Origin: Paenibacillus massiliensis subsp. panacisoli DSM 21345
GTDB lineage: Bacteria > Bacillota > Bacilli > Paenibacillales > Paenibacillaceae
Assembly: GCF_000426545.1 (NCBI RefSeq)
Contig: NZ_KE384535.1
Coordinates: 62,001 to 126,000 of the forward strand
Length of the DNA: 64,000 nt
Direction: 5' to 3'
Positions 1-7,941 of this stretch are shown in pieces (within the stretch, counting starts at the first letter, position 1; every line of letters begins with the position of its first letter). Made by a program: the position numbers and the translations under genes. Below the pieces are notes generated by a model that was not told where the DNA came from, did no database searches, and saw only the letters and a program-made list of their open reading frames with translations.

Positions 1-6
1 GATTAT

Positions 7-1020
7 ATGAAGTCGAGGGATGCTTATTTTGACAATCTGAAGTGGCTGCTGGTAATGCTTGTGGTCGTCGGCCATCTCATCGAACCACTACCGGACAATA
101 CGGTACTACAGCCCTTGTATTTGACAATTTATACGTTTCATATTCCACTATTTGTCATGGTATCTGGCTACTTCAGCAAGCAGATCGACAACTCCAAGTA
201 TACGACAAGGGTCATCAGTCAATTGGTGGTCCCTTATTTTATTTTTGAGAGCCTGTACTCCTTGTTTGATTACGCTGTATTCGGGACATCCAGGCTCAGC
301 TTTTCCTATTTCACACCCTACTGGCTGATGTGGTATTTCTTCAGCATGATTATTTGGAAGGCAGTGCTGCCGTTCGCCGTCAAGGTAAAGTATGCACTCC
401 CACTATCCATTGTGGTTGCTGTGCTTGCTGGTTACGCAGCGGATGCGGAATATTATGCGAGCATCTCACGGACACTCGTGTTTTTTCCTTTTTTTCTGGC
501 AGGCTACCTGCTGGATAAAAGCAAGCTTGATCGGCTGCGGATCTCAGGTATGCGGCTAGTGGCAGGCTTAGCTCTTGGCGTGCTGTACATGACCTATGCG
601 TGGTATGGCCAGGACTGGAACGCACAGTGGCTCTATGGCAGTTACTCCTATGGCTCACTCGGCCATTCCGAATGGTACGCGGGCCTGTATCGTCTGCTCC
701 ATATCGCGGTAGCTACGTTTATAGGCGGCTGTGTGTTACTGCTCGTGCCTGCCCGTCGTCTTCCCTTGATCTCGGAGCAGGGGCAGCATACGGTGTATGT
801 CTATCTGCTGCATGGGTTTGTTGTAAAAGGCTTGCTGGCTACTGAGTTCTATTCCTATTTTGTTGCAGCCTCAGCACCCAGCCTTGTCCTGGTGGTCCTG
901 CTTGGTCTACTCCTGACACTGCTACTATCATCAGGACGTTTAATCATGTCTATGAGCTGGTTAGTTGAGCCACGCTTGGAGCGAATATTTAAAGGAGAGA
1001 AACGGCGACAGTGGCAGTAA
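7..1020 (+). CDS. Membrane acyltransferase (acyltransferase-3 family)
   Basis: A 337-residue protein made almost entirely of hydrophobic segments (about ten), fitting an integral membrane O-acyltransferase of the acyltransferase-3 family, which moves acetyl or other acyl groups onto cell-surface sugars or peptidoglycan. The N-terminal signature is visible: a first helix starting FDNLKWLLV and ending in VVVGHLIEP, whose histidine is the usual catalytic candidate of the family. A basic tail (KGEKRRQWQ) follows the last helix. Only six bases precede the ATG, so its ribosome binding site and any longer start lie outside the window. The acceptor cannot be read from the sequence. Confidence 0.85.
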   Translation: MKSRDAYFDNLKWLLVMLVVVGHLIEPLPDNTVLQPLYLTIYTFHIPLFVMVSGYFSKQIDNSKYTTRVISQLVVPYFIFESLYSLFDYAVFGTSRLSFSYFTPYWLMWYFFSMIIWKAVLPFAVKVKYALPLSIVVAVLAGYAADAEYYASISRTLVFFPFFLAGYLLDKSKLDRLRISGMRLVAGLALGVLYMTYAWYGQDWNAQWLYGSYSYGSLGHSEWYAGLYRLLHIAVATFIGGCVLLLVPARRLPLISEQGQHTVYVYLLHGFVVKGLLATEFYSYFVAASAPSLVLVVLLGLLLTLLLSSGRLIMSMSWLVEPRLERIFKGEKRRQWQ

Positions 1021-1081
1021 ATGTCTATATCATGACGAAGTTGTGTCATCGCCAGCAACTCGTGCGATCTGTGTCATGGCA

Positions 1082-1090
1082 TGGTACAAT
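1082..1090 (+). promoter_or_regulatory. Extended -10 promoter for the small ORF-yidC unit
   Basis: TGGTACAAT fits an extended -10 element (TGn followed by TACAAT). It lies 12 bases before the Shine-Dalgarno sequence AAAGGAGG of the next ORF. No convincing -35 box is present, which is usual for extended -10 promoters. Confidence 0.45.
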
Positions 1091-1117
1091 GAAGGGACAT
1101 GAAAGGAGGTGAATCCC

Positions 1118-1462
1118 TTGCTGGAATTACATGATTTGATTCCGTATATATTCACCATTGGCCTCATCTGCACAGTCAGCTATGCCTACATCGCACATCT
1201 TTATTGTGGAGTGACGAAGTACTGGCTTGATTACGAAGGTGGCAGCTTGTGGAGCGATACGATCAGCAGTCCTCAGCTGTGCATTCATATTCGTCAGTTG
1301 TCTGGCCATTTATCCCGTGTCATTCGTCGTAGAGAAGCTCCGGATGATGATATATCTGCTTGTCATACCTCGTTGAAGCTCAAGAAGAACATTCAACGAG
1401 GAGGAGCATTATGGAGTCATTCAAGGGATTCACATCCCGATCAGTTCAGGTACGGATTTTAG
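1118..1462 (+). CDS. Small membrane ORF upstream of yidC, candidate MifM-like regulatory arrest peptide
   Basis: TTG start at 1118 with a strong ribosome binding site AAAGGAGG at 1102-1109 (8-base spacing); an in-frame GTG at 1109 overlaps that site and is rejected. The 114-residue product has one N-terminal hydrophobic segment (about residues 8-30) and then a basic stretch (SRVIRRREAP, residues 66-75) followed by acidic DDDISA (76-81). The ORF runs 52 bases into yidC in another frame. Codons about 84-87 form the left arm of a hairpin that hides the yidC ribosome binding site. In B. subtilis the 95-residue MifM has this plan: a membrane segment inserted by YidC1, then translational arrest near an acidic C-terminal stretch, which opens the yidC2 hairpin. 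No sequence homology is claimed; the call rests on architecture. Confidence 0.65.
   Translation: MLELHDLIPYIFTIGLICTVSYAYIAHLYCGVTKYWLDYEGGSLWSDTISSPQLCIHIRQLSGHLSRVIRRREAPDDDISACHTSLKLKKNIQRGGALWSHSRDSHPDQFRYGF
1368..1401 (+). promoter_or_regulatory. Hairpin sequestering the yidC Shine-Dalgarno sequence
   Basis: CCTCGTTGAA (1368-1377) and TTCAACGAGG (1392-1401) are perfect reverse complements separated by a 14-base loop. The right arm contains the first half of the yidC ribosome binding site AGGAGG (1399-1404). The left arm is translated as part of the upstream small ORF, so a ribosome paused at codons about 77-80 would cover or melt it. Confidence 0.75.
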
Positions 1463-2235
1463 GAGTTATCGCCTTATTAGCAATAGTCATGCTACTATCC
1501 GGTTGCGGTACTCAGGCGGCACAAATTGACAGCCAGACACCAGGGTTCTTCAATCACTACGTCGTATACCCGCTGTCCCTAGTATTACAGCAGCTTGCCG
1601 CTTGGTTCAGTGGAAGCTATGGTTTATCCATCATCGCGCTTACACTGATCGTGCGCTTGGCACTCCTGCCTTTGATGATGCGCCAGGCGCGTGCACAGCA
1701 GGGAATGAAGCAGAAGATGTCTGCCATGCAGCCACAGCTGGACGACCTCAAGCAGAAGTACGAGAGCAAGAAGGATTCAGCTAGTCAACAGAAAATGCAG
1801 CAGGAAATGATGGCGATCTACAAGGAGCATCAGTTCAATCCGCTTAATATCGGCTGTTTGCCCATTCTGATTCAGCTGCCGATCCTCTCGGGCATGTATA
1901 CCGCCATTCGTCTGACGCCGGAGCTATCCAGCCACTCCTTCTGGTGGTTCCAGCTTGGCAAGCCAGATATCATCATGGCCATTGTCGTAGCCGGAATCTA
2001 TCTGCTCCAGGCTCGGGTGTCACAGGCCAGTATGTCGCCTGAGCAGCGGAAGCAATTTGCACTAGTGGGCTACCTGTCTCCGCTCATGATGGCTGTGTTC
2101 TCGTTCAGTGCTCCAGCGGCTATGCCGCTCTACTGGATGGTCAGCGGCTCATTCCTGCTGCTGCAGTCGATCTGGTTCCGCAGACTGTATCCGACAGAGG
2201 AGCAGGCATTGCCTGCACCACAGCAGGCTTCATAA
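1411..2235 (+). CDS. yidC: YidC/Oxa1/SpoIIIJ-type membrane protein insertase
   Basis: A 274-residue insertase that helps proteins enter the cytoplasmic membrane, alone or with SecYEG. Start ATG 1411 is chosen because AGGAGG ends six bases upstream; an in-frame ATG at 1360 has no such site. Residues 1-32 form a lipoprotein signal ending in the lipobox LSGC (Cys32). The 60KD_IMP domain follows, with the conserved arginine of the hydrophilic groove at about residue 82 (LIVRLALLPLMMRQ), a charged cytoplasmic coiled-coil hairpin rich in Q and K (about residues 90-135), and four further membrane segments. The length is typical of Gram-positive YidC proteins, which lack the large periplasmic domain of Gram-negatives. 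Translation is probably controlled by the upstream ORF and hairpin. Confidence 0.95.
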   Translation: MESFKGFTSRSVQVRILGVIALLAIVMLLSGCGTQAAQIDSQTPGFFNHYVVYPLSLVLQQLAAWFSGSYGLSIIALTLIVRLALLPLMMRQARAQQGMKQKMSAMQPQLDDLKQKYESKKDSASQQKMQQEMMAIYKEHQFNPLNIGCLPILIQLPILSGMYTAIRLTPELSSHSFWWFQLGKPDIIMAIVVAGIYLLQARVSQASMSPEQRKQFALVGYLSPLMMAVFSFSAPAAMPLYWMVSGSFLLLQSIWFRRLYPTEEQALPAPQQAS

Positions 2236-2245
2236 TCTATAATTA

Positions 2246-2289
2246 CAGACCGTCCACAGGGCTGAGACCCGGGCGGTCTGTTTGCGTTT
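2246..2289 (+). terminator. Terminator after yidC
   Basis: Arms CAGACCGTCC (2246-2255) and GGGCGGTCTG (2271-2280) pair over 10 positions with one G-U, followed by TTTGCGTTT. Confidence 0.7.
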
Positions 2290-2409
2290 AAGCAGATAGA
2301 TTAAAACCGGCTGAGTGGAGACCAAGGACGGAATATGCTAGGCTGTTAGCAAGAATCTTGAACATATACAGAGAGCTACCGGTAGAACATACATGAAAGA
2401 GGTGAACGG

Positions 2410-2697
2410 ATGGATTGGGTAGCGATACAGGCTTATCAGAAGGTACAGCGTGAGGTAAACGGGCTGGAGCAGAAAGCAATTGTAGATGAACGTACCATGT
2501 ATTTGTACACGGATCGGGTCGTGACTCGGTATCGTGAATTTTCGCTACGTCAGGTATTTGATATGTCCTACCGCAAGCTCGGCGAAGGGGGACTGCTCTA
2601 CCTGCACACAGGCACGGGTGTCTATTCGTATCAGGTGCGGGATGATCCCAAGGCCTTCATCCAGGCCTATCAACGTGTGAGTCGTTTAGGCGGATGA
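2410..2697 (+). CDS. Small soluble protein of unknown function, possibly PH-like fold
   Basis: A 95-residue protein starting at ATG 2410 behind AAAGAGGTGA. It has no signal peptide or membrane segment. The order of predicted strands and a final amphipathic helix (DDPKAFIQAYQRVSRL) resembles small bacterial pleckstrin-homology-like domains, but this is an impression from the pattern, not a recognised family match. It stands alone: a terminator precedes it and another follows at 2818-2874. The function is unknown. Confidence 0.7.
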   Translation: MDWVAIQAYQKVQREVNGLEQKAIVDERTMYLYTDRVVTRYREFSLRQVFDMSYRKLGEGGLLYLHTGTGVYSYQVRDDPKAFIQAYQRVSRLGG

Positions 2698-2817
2698 CAT
2701 CACATGTCAGCGCGAAAATAGTCAGGGGCACAGATGCGCATTCACACATGGATCCCTGCTTGCTGATTGAGAGGTGACGAACCGTGAGTACGTATTTGTG
2801 TACGTCTCTGCAGGTCC

Positions 2818-2874
2818 GCGAACAGGGTGCCGAGATCAAAGACCTACAAATATCGTACCCCGGTCGCGTTTTTT
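2818..2874 (+). terminator. Terminator-like hairpin
   Basis: GCGA and GGGTGC (2818-2830) pair imperfectly with GTACCC and TCGC (2855-2867), followed by GTTTTTT. It probably ends the transcript of the preceding 95-residue gene. Confidence 0.5.
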
Positions 2875-2883
2875 GCCTATCTA

Positions 2884-2910
2884 TCAAGTTCCCCACATTT
2901 TCTCCGATAT
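2884..2910 (+). promoter_or_regulatory. SigD-like (motility sigma factor) promoter
   Basis: TCAA (2884-2887), 15 bases, then TCCGATAT (2903-2910). The B. subtilis SigD consensus is TAAA-N15-GCCGATAT, so 10 of 12 consensus positions match with the right spacing. It lies 82 bases upstream of the CheY-like gene, a class often under SigD control. Confidence 0.5.
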
Positions 2911-2992
2911 TGAGCATATATGCAGCTGCCAACGGATAGGCTACAGTCTTCGTGCTTGTTATCTGTCTTTGGCTTTCGGAAGGGGAAAACAA

Positions 2993-3352
2993 ATGGCTAC
3001 TTGTATTATTGTGGACGACTCCATGTTCATGCGCAATGTTCTGAAGGATATTATTACTGGAATGGGGCACCAGGTTATTGGCGAGGCGAGCAACGGTCGT
3101 GAAGCGATAAGCTTGTATTTACAACTGAGGCCTGACTTTGTATCCACAGATGTCAATATGCCTGTGATGAACGGCATTGATGCTGTGCGAGAAATCGTCA
3201 AGGCTGACCCAGAGGCGAGGGTACTAATCTGCTCCTCACTGGGCCAGCATGAGGTGATCATCGAAGCCTTCAAGGCGGGAGCCAAGGACTTCATCGTGAA
3301 GCCGTTCCAGAATGACAAAATCAAGCAAAGCATCACGAACCTGTTGAAGTAG
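2993..3352 (+). CDS. CheY-like single-domain response regulator
   Basis: A 119-residue stand-alone receiver domain starting at ATG 2993 behind AAGGGG. The phosphorylation site is complete: acidic pair Asp8-Asp9, acceptor Asp53 in STDVNMPVMNG, switch Ser81 in LICSSLG, and Lys103 in IVKPF. There is no output domain, so it must act by binding another protein, as CheY does with the flagellar switch. No chemotaxis genes are adjacent, but a SigD-like promoter precedes it, in line with a motility role. Its last 20 bases overlap the 3' end of the converging deacetylase gene, so the two transcripts share antisense ends. Whether it is the main CheY or a paralogue cannot be told here. Confidence 0.88.
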   Translation: MATCIIVDDSMFMRNVLKDIITGMGHQVIGEASNGREAISLYLQLRPDFVSTDVNMPVMNGIDAVREIVKADPEARVLICSSLGQHEVIIEAFKAGAKDFIVKPFQNDKIKQSITNLLK

Positions 3353-4097
3353 GGTCGGGAATAGAAATAATAGGTGGCTTAATCAACTCGGATACGGTTA
3401 CCAGCCGATAGCCCTGTCTTAGAAGCTCTGGCAAAATTTCCTTCAGGGCCGTCGTTGTCTGTGAGCCTCCACTGACATAGTCATGGAACAGCACAATATC
3501 GCCGTTACGGGCGTTCCTCAGCACCTTGTTAACAATTTTAGGAACTCCGGGTCTACTCCAGTCGTGTGTATCCTGATGCCAGGACCACATGATTGGGGTT
3601 AGGCCCATTTCCTTCGACACATTGACAATCGTCTCATCATAAATACCGCCTGGTGGACGGAATAGCGAAGAGTGGCGACCAGTTGCCCGTACAATCTCCT
3701 GCTCGGTCTGGTCCATCTCAGCTCTCACTGCCTCTGCATTCGCTGGAAGCCGGAACATCCTATGATGGTATGTATGATTGCCAAGCTCGTGTCCCTCTGT
3801 AACAATTCTTTTTGCAATCTCCGGATATTTGGCTATTTTCTCTCCCACCGCGAAAAAGGTTGCCTTCGCATCATATTGCTTCAGGATATCGAGAATCTCA
3901 ACAGTCTGCTGCGGGTCAGGCCCGTCATCGAATGTTAGTGCAATCAGCTTTTGATCTGTCCGTACCTCCCAATAGACCTCGCCTTTATTTTCATAATAGA
4001 AGCGGTCCTTCTTGACGGGAGCTGTCGCCGCACTATTCGGTACAGCAATTAACGATAAGCATAGCATGGAGCAAATGATGGACATCCATCGGAACAA
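3333..4097 (-). CDS. Exported polysaccharide deacetylase (CE4 family)
   Basis: A 254-residue NodB-homology deacetylase that removes acetyl groups from peptidoglycan or another surface glycan. The start is taken as TTG 4097 because AAGGGGAG lies eight bases upstream; an in-frame ATG 87 bases earlier lacks a site. A signal peptide (about residues 1-26, hydrophobic SIICSMLCLSLIAV) precedes the catalytic domain. All CE4 motifs are present: TFDDGPD (55-61) with base and metal Asp, the second metal-site motif NHTYHH, RPPGG, DTHDW and LFHD. Size and layout recall sporulation deacetylases such as PdaB, but this is not proven. It is transcribed divergently from the MFS gene and overlaps the CheY-like gene tail to tail. 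Confidence 0.88.
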   Translation of the reverse strand: MFRWMSIICSMLCLSLIAVPNSAATAPVKKDRFYYENKGEVYWEVRTDQKLIALTFDDGPDPQQTVEILDILKQYDAKATFFAVGEKIAKYPEIAKRIVTEGHELGNHTYHHRMFRLPANAEAVRAEMDQTEQEIVRATGRHSSLFRPPGGIYDETIVNVSKEMGLTPIMWSWHQDTHDWSRPGVPKIVNKVLRNARNGDIVLFHDYVSGGSQTTTALKEILPELLRQGYRLVTVSELIKPPIISIPDPTSTGS

Positions 4098-4347
4098 TAC
4101 AACCACTCCCCTTGAATTATTGGTATTCTGCACTACAACGTTATATAGAATCCCTGAAATGGAAACCACGTATACATCCATCAATTAGCAGCTCCAAGCC
4201 TTGTGAAAGTGCGAAGGCTAGCTACGACAAAAAAGTGTTATACAGTGATAAATAATGATCATTGACACGAGCATGGGCGTGAGTAGAATAGGTGGGAGAA
4301 GTCGAATTATTATGCCTAAGGGAATGCATTGTAGGCCAAAGGAGAGT

Positions 4348-5643
4348 ATGGTTATTCAACATCTGTTGACACAGCACAGACCTTCCCAGCGTCCGAAGCC
4401 GCGTAGAAAGCTGTCCGAGCAGCGACGTCATCTTCGTATTGCTACATGGGAGGGTGTTCCCTCGACGATTTTTCAGACGTTGCTTGGCGGGCCGTTCCTG
4501 ACAGGGTATTTGCTTTATCTGGGGGCGACGTCTAGTCAGATCGGTTTCGTACTGGCCATCACGACACTTGTGAACATCGGCCAGCTCTATATTGCATATG
4601 CCATTCAGCGCATCCGTAGCCGAAAATGGACGCTGATCAGCTTCATCATCGTTCATCGACTCCTTTGGGCAAGCACGGGCTTGATTCCTTTTATTTTCCC
4701 CAAGCCTTTATGGGTGGGGGTCTATATAACGGTCTATGCTATAGCTTTCTCGGCCAGTGCCGTATCAGGTATGCTCTGGACATCTATGATTAGCGATATT
4801 GTTCCCGCCAAAGTAAGAGGAAGACATTTTGGTATCCGTAATACGATCCTGAATGCGCTTGGCAGTGTGTGTCTATTCTCGGGTGGCATGCTGCTGGATC
4901 ATTACCCTGGTGAGACAGGGTTCTTGCTGTTATTTATCCCCATCTGGATTTGTGCGGTGGCCAATATTGTGGCGTTTTTCTTTTATCCGGATTTGCCATT
5001 TGAACGCTCTAAAGAAACCGCTTACCTACCTATGCTGCGCAAGCCACTGCAGGATTCAGGCTTTATGCGCGCATCTGCTTTTCTGGCAAGCTGGCTGCTG
5101 CTGCAGACGTTGGTTGTACCGTTATATTCTTACGCCATGCTGGAACTGCTACAAATTAGCTATAGTCAGGTATCCATTATCACGGTTGTGCAAACGGTTG
5201 CAATGATGATCAGCTTTTACTTTTGGGGGAACCTGAATGCGCGATACAGCAATAAGCGTCTTCTCTTCTGGACGTTGCCGCTGATCGCTGCTTCCTGCCT
5301 GTCATGGCTGTTACTGCCGCTTGCACCGGCGCTTGTCGTGTTGCTCGTCTCGCATATTTTTCTCGGCATTGGAGTGGGTGGGTTCAACCAGCTTGCCTTT
5401 AACTTTACCATTGGGGATACGCCCAAGAGTGAACGGCCAATGTTCATTGCGATGTATTCCAGTATGACGGGGCTTGCCTCCTTCGGGGGACCGCTTATTG
5501 GCGGGCTACTGTATGAACGCATGAAAGACCTTCCCGAGCATCTGGGCTGGATTGAGCTATATGGCTTTCCTACAGGGATTGGAATCCTCTTGCTGCTGCT
5601 TGCCATGACGGTAGGCAGACGTGTCTTGCTGGCGAAATCTTGA
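4348..5643 (+). CDS. Major facilitator superfamily transporter
   Basis: About 431 residues with 11-12 hydrophobic helices, fitting an MFS permease. Between the halves of the first domain the loop IVPAKVRGRHFGIRN resembles the R-G-R cytoplasmic loop of the superfamily. A basic cytoplasmic N-terminus (RPKPRRKLSEQRRHLRI) precedes helix 1. The start is uncertain: in-frame ATGs exist at 4255, 4312, 4324 and 4348; 4348 is preferred because AAAGGAG lies just before it, though the spacing is short. The substrate cannot be predicted. It is divergent from the deacetylase, and the aminopeptidase follows 70 bases after the stop. Confidence 0.82.
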   Translation: MVIQHLLTQHRPSQRPKPRRKLSEQRRHLRIATWEGVPSTIFQTLLGGPFLTGYLLYLGATSSQIGFVLAITTLVNIGQLYIAYAIQRIRSRKWTLISFIIVHRLLWASTGLIPFIFPKPLWVGVYITVYAIAFSASAVSGMLWTSMISDIVPAKVRGRHFGIRNTILNALGSVCLFSGGMLLDHYPGETGFLLLFIPIWICAVANIVAFFFYPDLPFERSKETAYLPMLRKPLQDSGFMRASAFLASWLLLQTLVVPLYSYAMLELLQISYSQVSIITVVQTVAMMISFYFWGNLNARYSNKRLLFWTLPLIAASCLSWLLLPLAPALVVLLVSHIFLGIGVGGFNQLAFNFTIGDTPKSERPMFIAMYSSMTGLASFGGPLIGGLLYERMKDLPEHLGWIELYGFPTGIGILLLLLAMTVGRRVLLAKS

Positions 5644-5713
5644 AATGTTCGATATGATAGAATGCGAGGTTTGCCTTGAATTCTATGTTAATGAATCGGA
5701 GATGAATGCTGTA

Positions 5714-6946
5714 ATGGAAAATTTTGAACAGCTACTGGCACAATACGCGGAGCTTGTCGTCAAGGTCGGCGTTAATATTCAGCCTGGGCAGGCATTGCGT
5801 GTCACGGCACCTGTGGAGACACTGGAACTGACAAGACTCATTGTCAAGGAAGCCTACAAGGCTGGGGCAAAGCATGTGCACGTAGAGCTGGAGGATGATG
5901 AACTGGCAAGGGCCAAGTTCGAACACGGCGCTGATGAGGTATTTGACTTCTACCCACAGTGGGAGGCCAATATGATGGAGCAATTCGCCGAGGAGGGTGG
6001 CGCGACGCTGTTCATTAAGGTGCCTAATCCTGATCTGTTCGAAGGGATTGATTCGTCGAAGGTATCCAGAGCGAACAAGGCGGCAGCCAAGGCACGCCGT
6101 AAATATAGCGAATACACTCGTAATTCCAAGATTAGCTGGTGTCTGATCAAAGCGCCAACGAAGGCTTGGGCGGATAAGGTTTTTGCCGATGTTCCTGAAG
6201 CCGACCGGATTCGGGTCATGTGGGATACGATCTTCCGTATGAACCGGGTAGGCGAGGGAAATGCCATTGAGAACTGGCAGCAGCATTTGGCTAATCTGAG
6301 AGACATGCAGATCAAGCTAATCGATAAAAACTACAAGAAGCTTCACTTCCGCGCACCAGGAACGGACCTGCAGGTCGAGCTGGCTGAAGGGCATCTGTGG
6401 GGAGCCTGCGGTGGTCCCAACGCGCGTGGGGATATCTTTGTGCCGAACATGCCGACCGAAGAGGTCTTCACGATGCCGAAGCGTGATGGAGTTAACGGTG
6501 TCGTGACAAGTACCATGCCGCTCAATTTGAATGGTCAATTGGTGGAGCAATTGAAGCTGACGTTCAAGGACGGTAAGGTTGTTGAATATTCCGCTGCGTC
6601 TGGTGAGGAGCATCTGAAGAATCTACTAGCGACGGACGAGGGTGCGCAGTACCTTGGAGAGGTAGCGCTTGTTCCTCACGACTCGCCAATCTCGAATCTG
6701 AACCGTATCTTCTACAATACAGGTGTGGATGAGAATGCATCCTGCCATCTGGCCTTGGGAAGCGCCTACCCGGGAACGATGAAGGGTGGAACGGAGCTAT
6801 CGGAGGAGGAGCTGCTGCGCCGTGGCTGCAATGTCAGCTTGACACATGTGGACTTTATGATTGGCTCAGCTGAGATGGATATTGATGGTGAATTACAGGA
6901 TGGTACGGTGGAAGCGGTATTCCGTAAAGGGAACTGGGCGTACTAA
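5714..6946 (+). CDS. M29 family metallo-aminopeptidase (AmpS/PepS type)
   Basis: A 410-residue cytoplasmic aminopeptidase that removes N-terminal residues from peptides using two metal ions. The start ATG 5714 gives the usual M29 N-terminus (ENFEQLLAQYAELVVKVG); longer readings back to 5621 add an unrelated extension overlapping the MFS gene. The catalytic C-terminal half holds the expected ligands: Glu in MPTEEVFTMP, His in SCHLALGSAYPG and the final LTHVDFMIGS with His and Asp. Length matches the family (about 410). The gene is followed by 70 bases and then the TPP riboswitch, so it is a separate unit. Confidence 0.92.
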   Translation: MENFEQLLAQYAELVVKVGVNIQPGQALRVTAPVETLELTRLIVKEAYKAGAKHVHVELEDDELARAKFEHGADEVFDFYPQWEANMMEQFAEEGGATLFIKVPNPDLFEGIDSSKVSRANKAAAKARRKYSEYTRNSKISWCLIKAPTKAWADKVFADVPEADRIRVMWDTIFRMNRVGEGNAIENWQQHLANLRDMQIKLIDKNYKKLHFRAPGTDLQVELAEGHLWGACGGPNARGDIFVPNMPTEEVFTMPKRDGVNGVVTSTMPLNLNGQLVEQLKLTFKDGKVVEYSAASGEEHLKNLLATDEGAQYLGEVALVPHDSPISNLNRIFYNTGVDENASCHLALGSAYPGTMKGGTELSEEELLRRGCNVSLTHVDFMIGSAEMDIDGELQDGTVEAVFRKGNWAY

Positions 6947-6960
6947 TTGCTAATTTTTCC

Positions 6961-6988
6961 TTTACAACAAGGGGAAACCCTGTATAAT
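6961..6988 (+). promoter_or_regulatory. SigA promoter for the ykoFEDC leader
   Basis: TTTACA (6961-6966), 16 bases, TATAAT (6983-6988). It lies about 30 bases upstream of the TPP riboswitch, as expected for its transcript. Confidence 0.75.
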
Positions 6989-7020
6989 GATTACCTATTG
7001 GAATACAATTGAATGAGACA

Positions 7021-7117
7021 TGCACTAGGGGTGCCTTCATTGGCTGAGAGACCTGTCTGAATGGACGTGGTTAACCCTTCTTACCCGATCTAGATCATAC
7101 TAGCGTGGGGAAGTGCA
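7021..7117 (+). promoter_or_regulatory. TPP riboswitch (THI element)
   Basis: The conserved core is readable: GGGGTGCC, GGCTGAGA, ACCCTT, ACCCGATCTAGATCATACTA and GCGTGGGGAAGTG, closed by the P1 helix TGCACT (7021-7026) with AGTGCA (7112-7117). TPP binding is known to reduce expression of thiamine genes; here a terminator at 7186-7212 follows, so control is probably at transcription. Confidence 0.95.
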
Positions 7118-7185
7118 GTGACTGACAGAATTATTAGGCTAATGCTATTGATGTAGTGTTAGATTACCTATAGGTCATTGTACAG

Positions 7186-7212
7186 CCGCACGCATACAGC
7201 GTGCGGTTTTTT
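7186..7212 (+). terminator. Riboswitch-controlled terminator
   Basis: Perfect 8-bp stem CCGCACGC (7186-7193) with GCGTGCGG (7199-7206), 5-base loop, then six T. A second copy of CGTGCGG follows at 7213-7219 and could compete for the same left arm. Confidence 0.88.
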
Positions 7213-7274
7213 CGTGCGGGTAGCTGTCACAGAAGCATTCCAACGAATCTTCTATGGGAAAGAGGCTGAGCAAA

Positions 7275-7940
7275 ATGAACGAAGGAAGCATCATGAGCGG
7301 CAAGGCTGTAGGAAGCACGCAGCAACAAAGTGTACAGGGACAAGCATGTGGGACAAGTCGAATTGTAGGCTGTCGCTTCTCACTGTATCCCATGAGCAGT
7401 CAATTCGTGGATATTATCATGGATGCCCTGAACAAGGTAGACACTTCCAAAGTATGGAGTAAGACGGATGATGTTAGTACCTGTATACGTGGACGAATGG
7501 AGCATGTATTCGATGTCACGAAGGCGATCTTCCTGCAGGCGGCGAAAAGCGGAGAGCATGTCGTCTTGAATGGTACATTCTCCATCGGTTGTCCAGGGGA
7601 TACAGAGGGGGATGTATTCATGTCCGAGAATGATCAGCGAATGAATGAGATGAATAGCGCAGCAATCCCTATTCAGACAGCCGCTCAGTTCGCGCTATAC
7701 CCGATGGGAACTGCCGATTATATGAACAAAATATACGGAGCTGTAGAGATCGCTCAGGAGCATGGAACCTTCGGTGGAGGTGTGCATTACGCGAGCAGGC
7801 TGGATGGTGATGCTAATCGGGTGTTCGCTACCCTGGAGCAGTCATTCGCTCATACACAAGAGAGTGTATCTCACGTGGTCATGACCGTGAATCTCTCCTG
7901 CAACAGTCCGTCTTCTCGCGCAAGAAAGGAGGAAGCCTAA
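7275..7940 (+). CDS. ykoF: YkoF-family thiamine/HMP-binding protein
   Basis: A 221-residue cytoplasmic protein of the YkoF family, whose B. subtilis member binds thiamine and its pyrimidine precursor. Start ATG 7275 follows AAAGAGG by nine bases; the earlier in-frame ATG 7254 has no site. Two homologous halves are visible, each opening with the same motif: RFSLYPMSSQFVDIIMDAL and, about 100 residues later, QFALYPMGTADYMNKIYGAV. It is the first gene of ykoFEDC, one base before ykoE, and is controlled by the TPP riboswitch. Role: probable binding partner or buffer for the substrate of the YkoEDC transporter. Confidence 0.93.
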   Translation: MNEGSIMSGKAVGSTQQQSVQGQACGTSRIVGCRFSLYPMSSQFVDIIMDALNKVDTSKVWSKTDDVSTCIRGRMEHVFDVTKAIFLQAAKSGEHVVLNGTFSIGCPGDTEGDVFMSENDQRMNEMNSAAIPIQTAAQFALYPMGTADYMNKIYGAVEIAQEHGTFGGGVHYASRLDGDANRVFATLEQSFAHTQESVSHVVMTVNLSCNSPSSRARKEEA

Positions 7941-7941
7941 G

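Noticed and set aside
2784..2939. Short frame of about 51 codons with GAGGTGA-type site, before the CheY-like gene.
   Set aside because: It runs through a terminator-like hairpin and the SigD-like promoter, and its composition is not protein-like; coding is unlikely, though the site is good.
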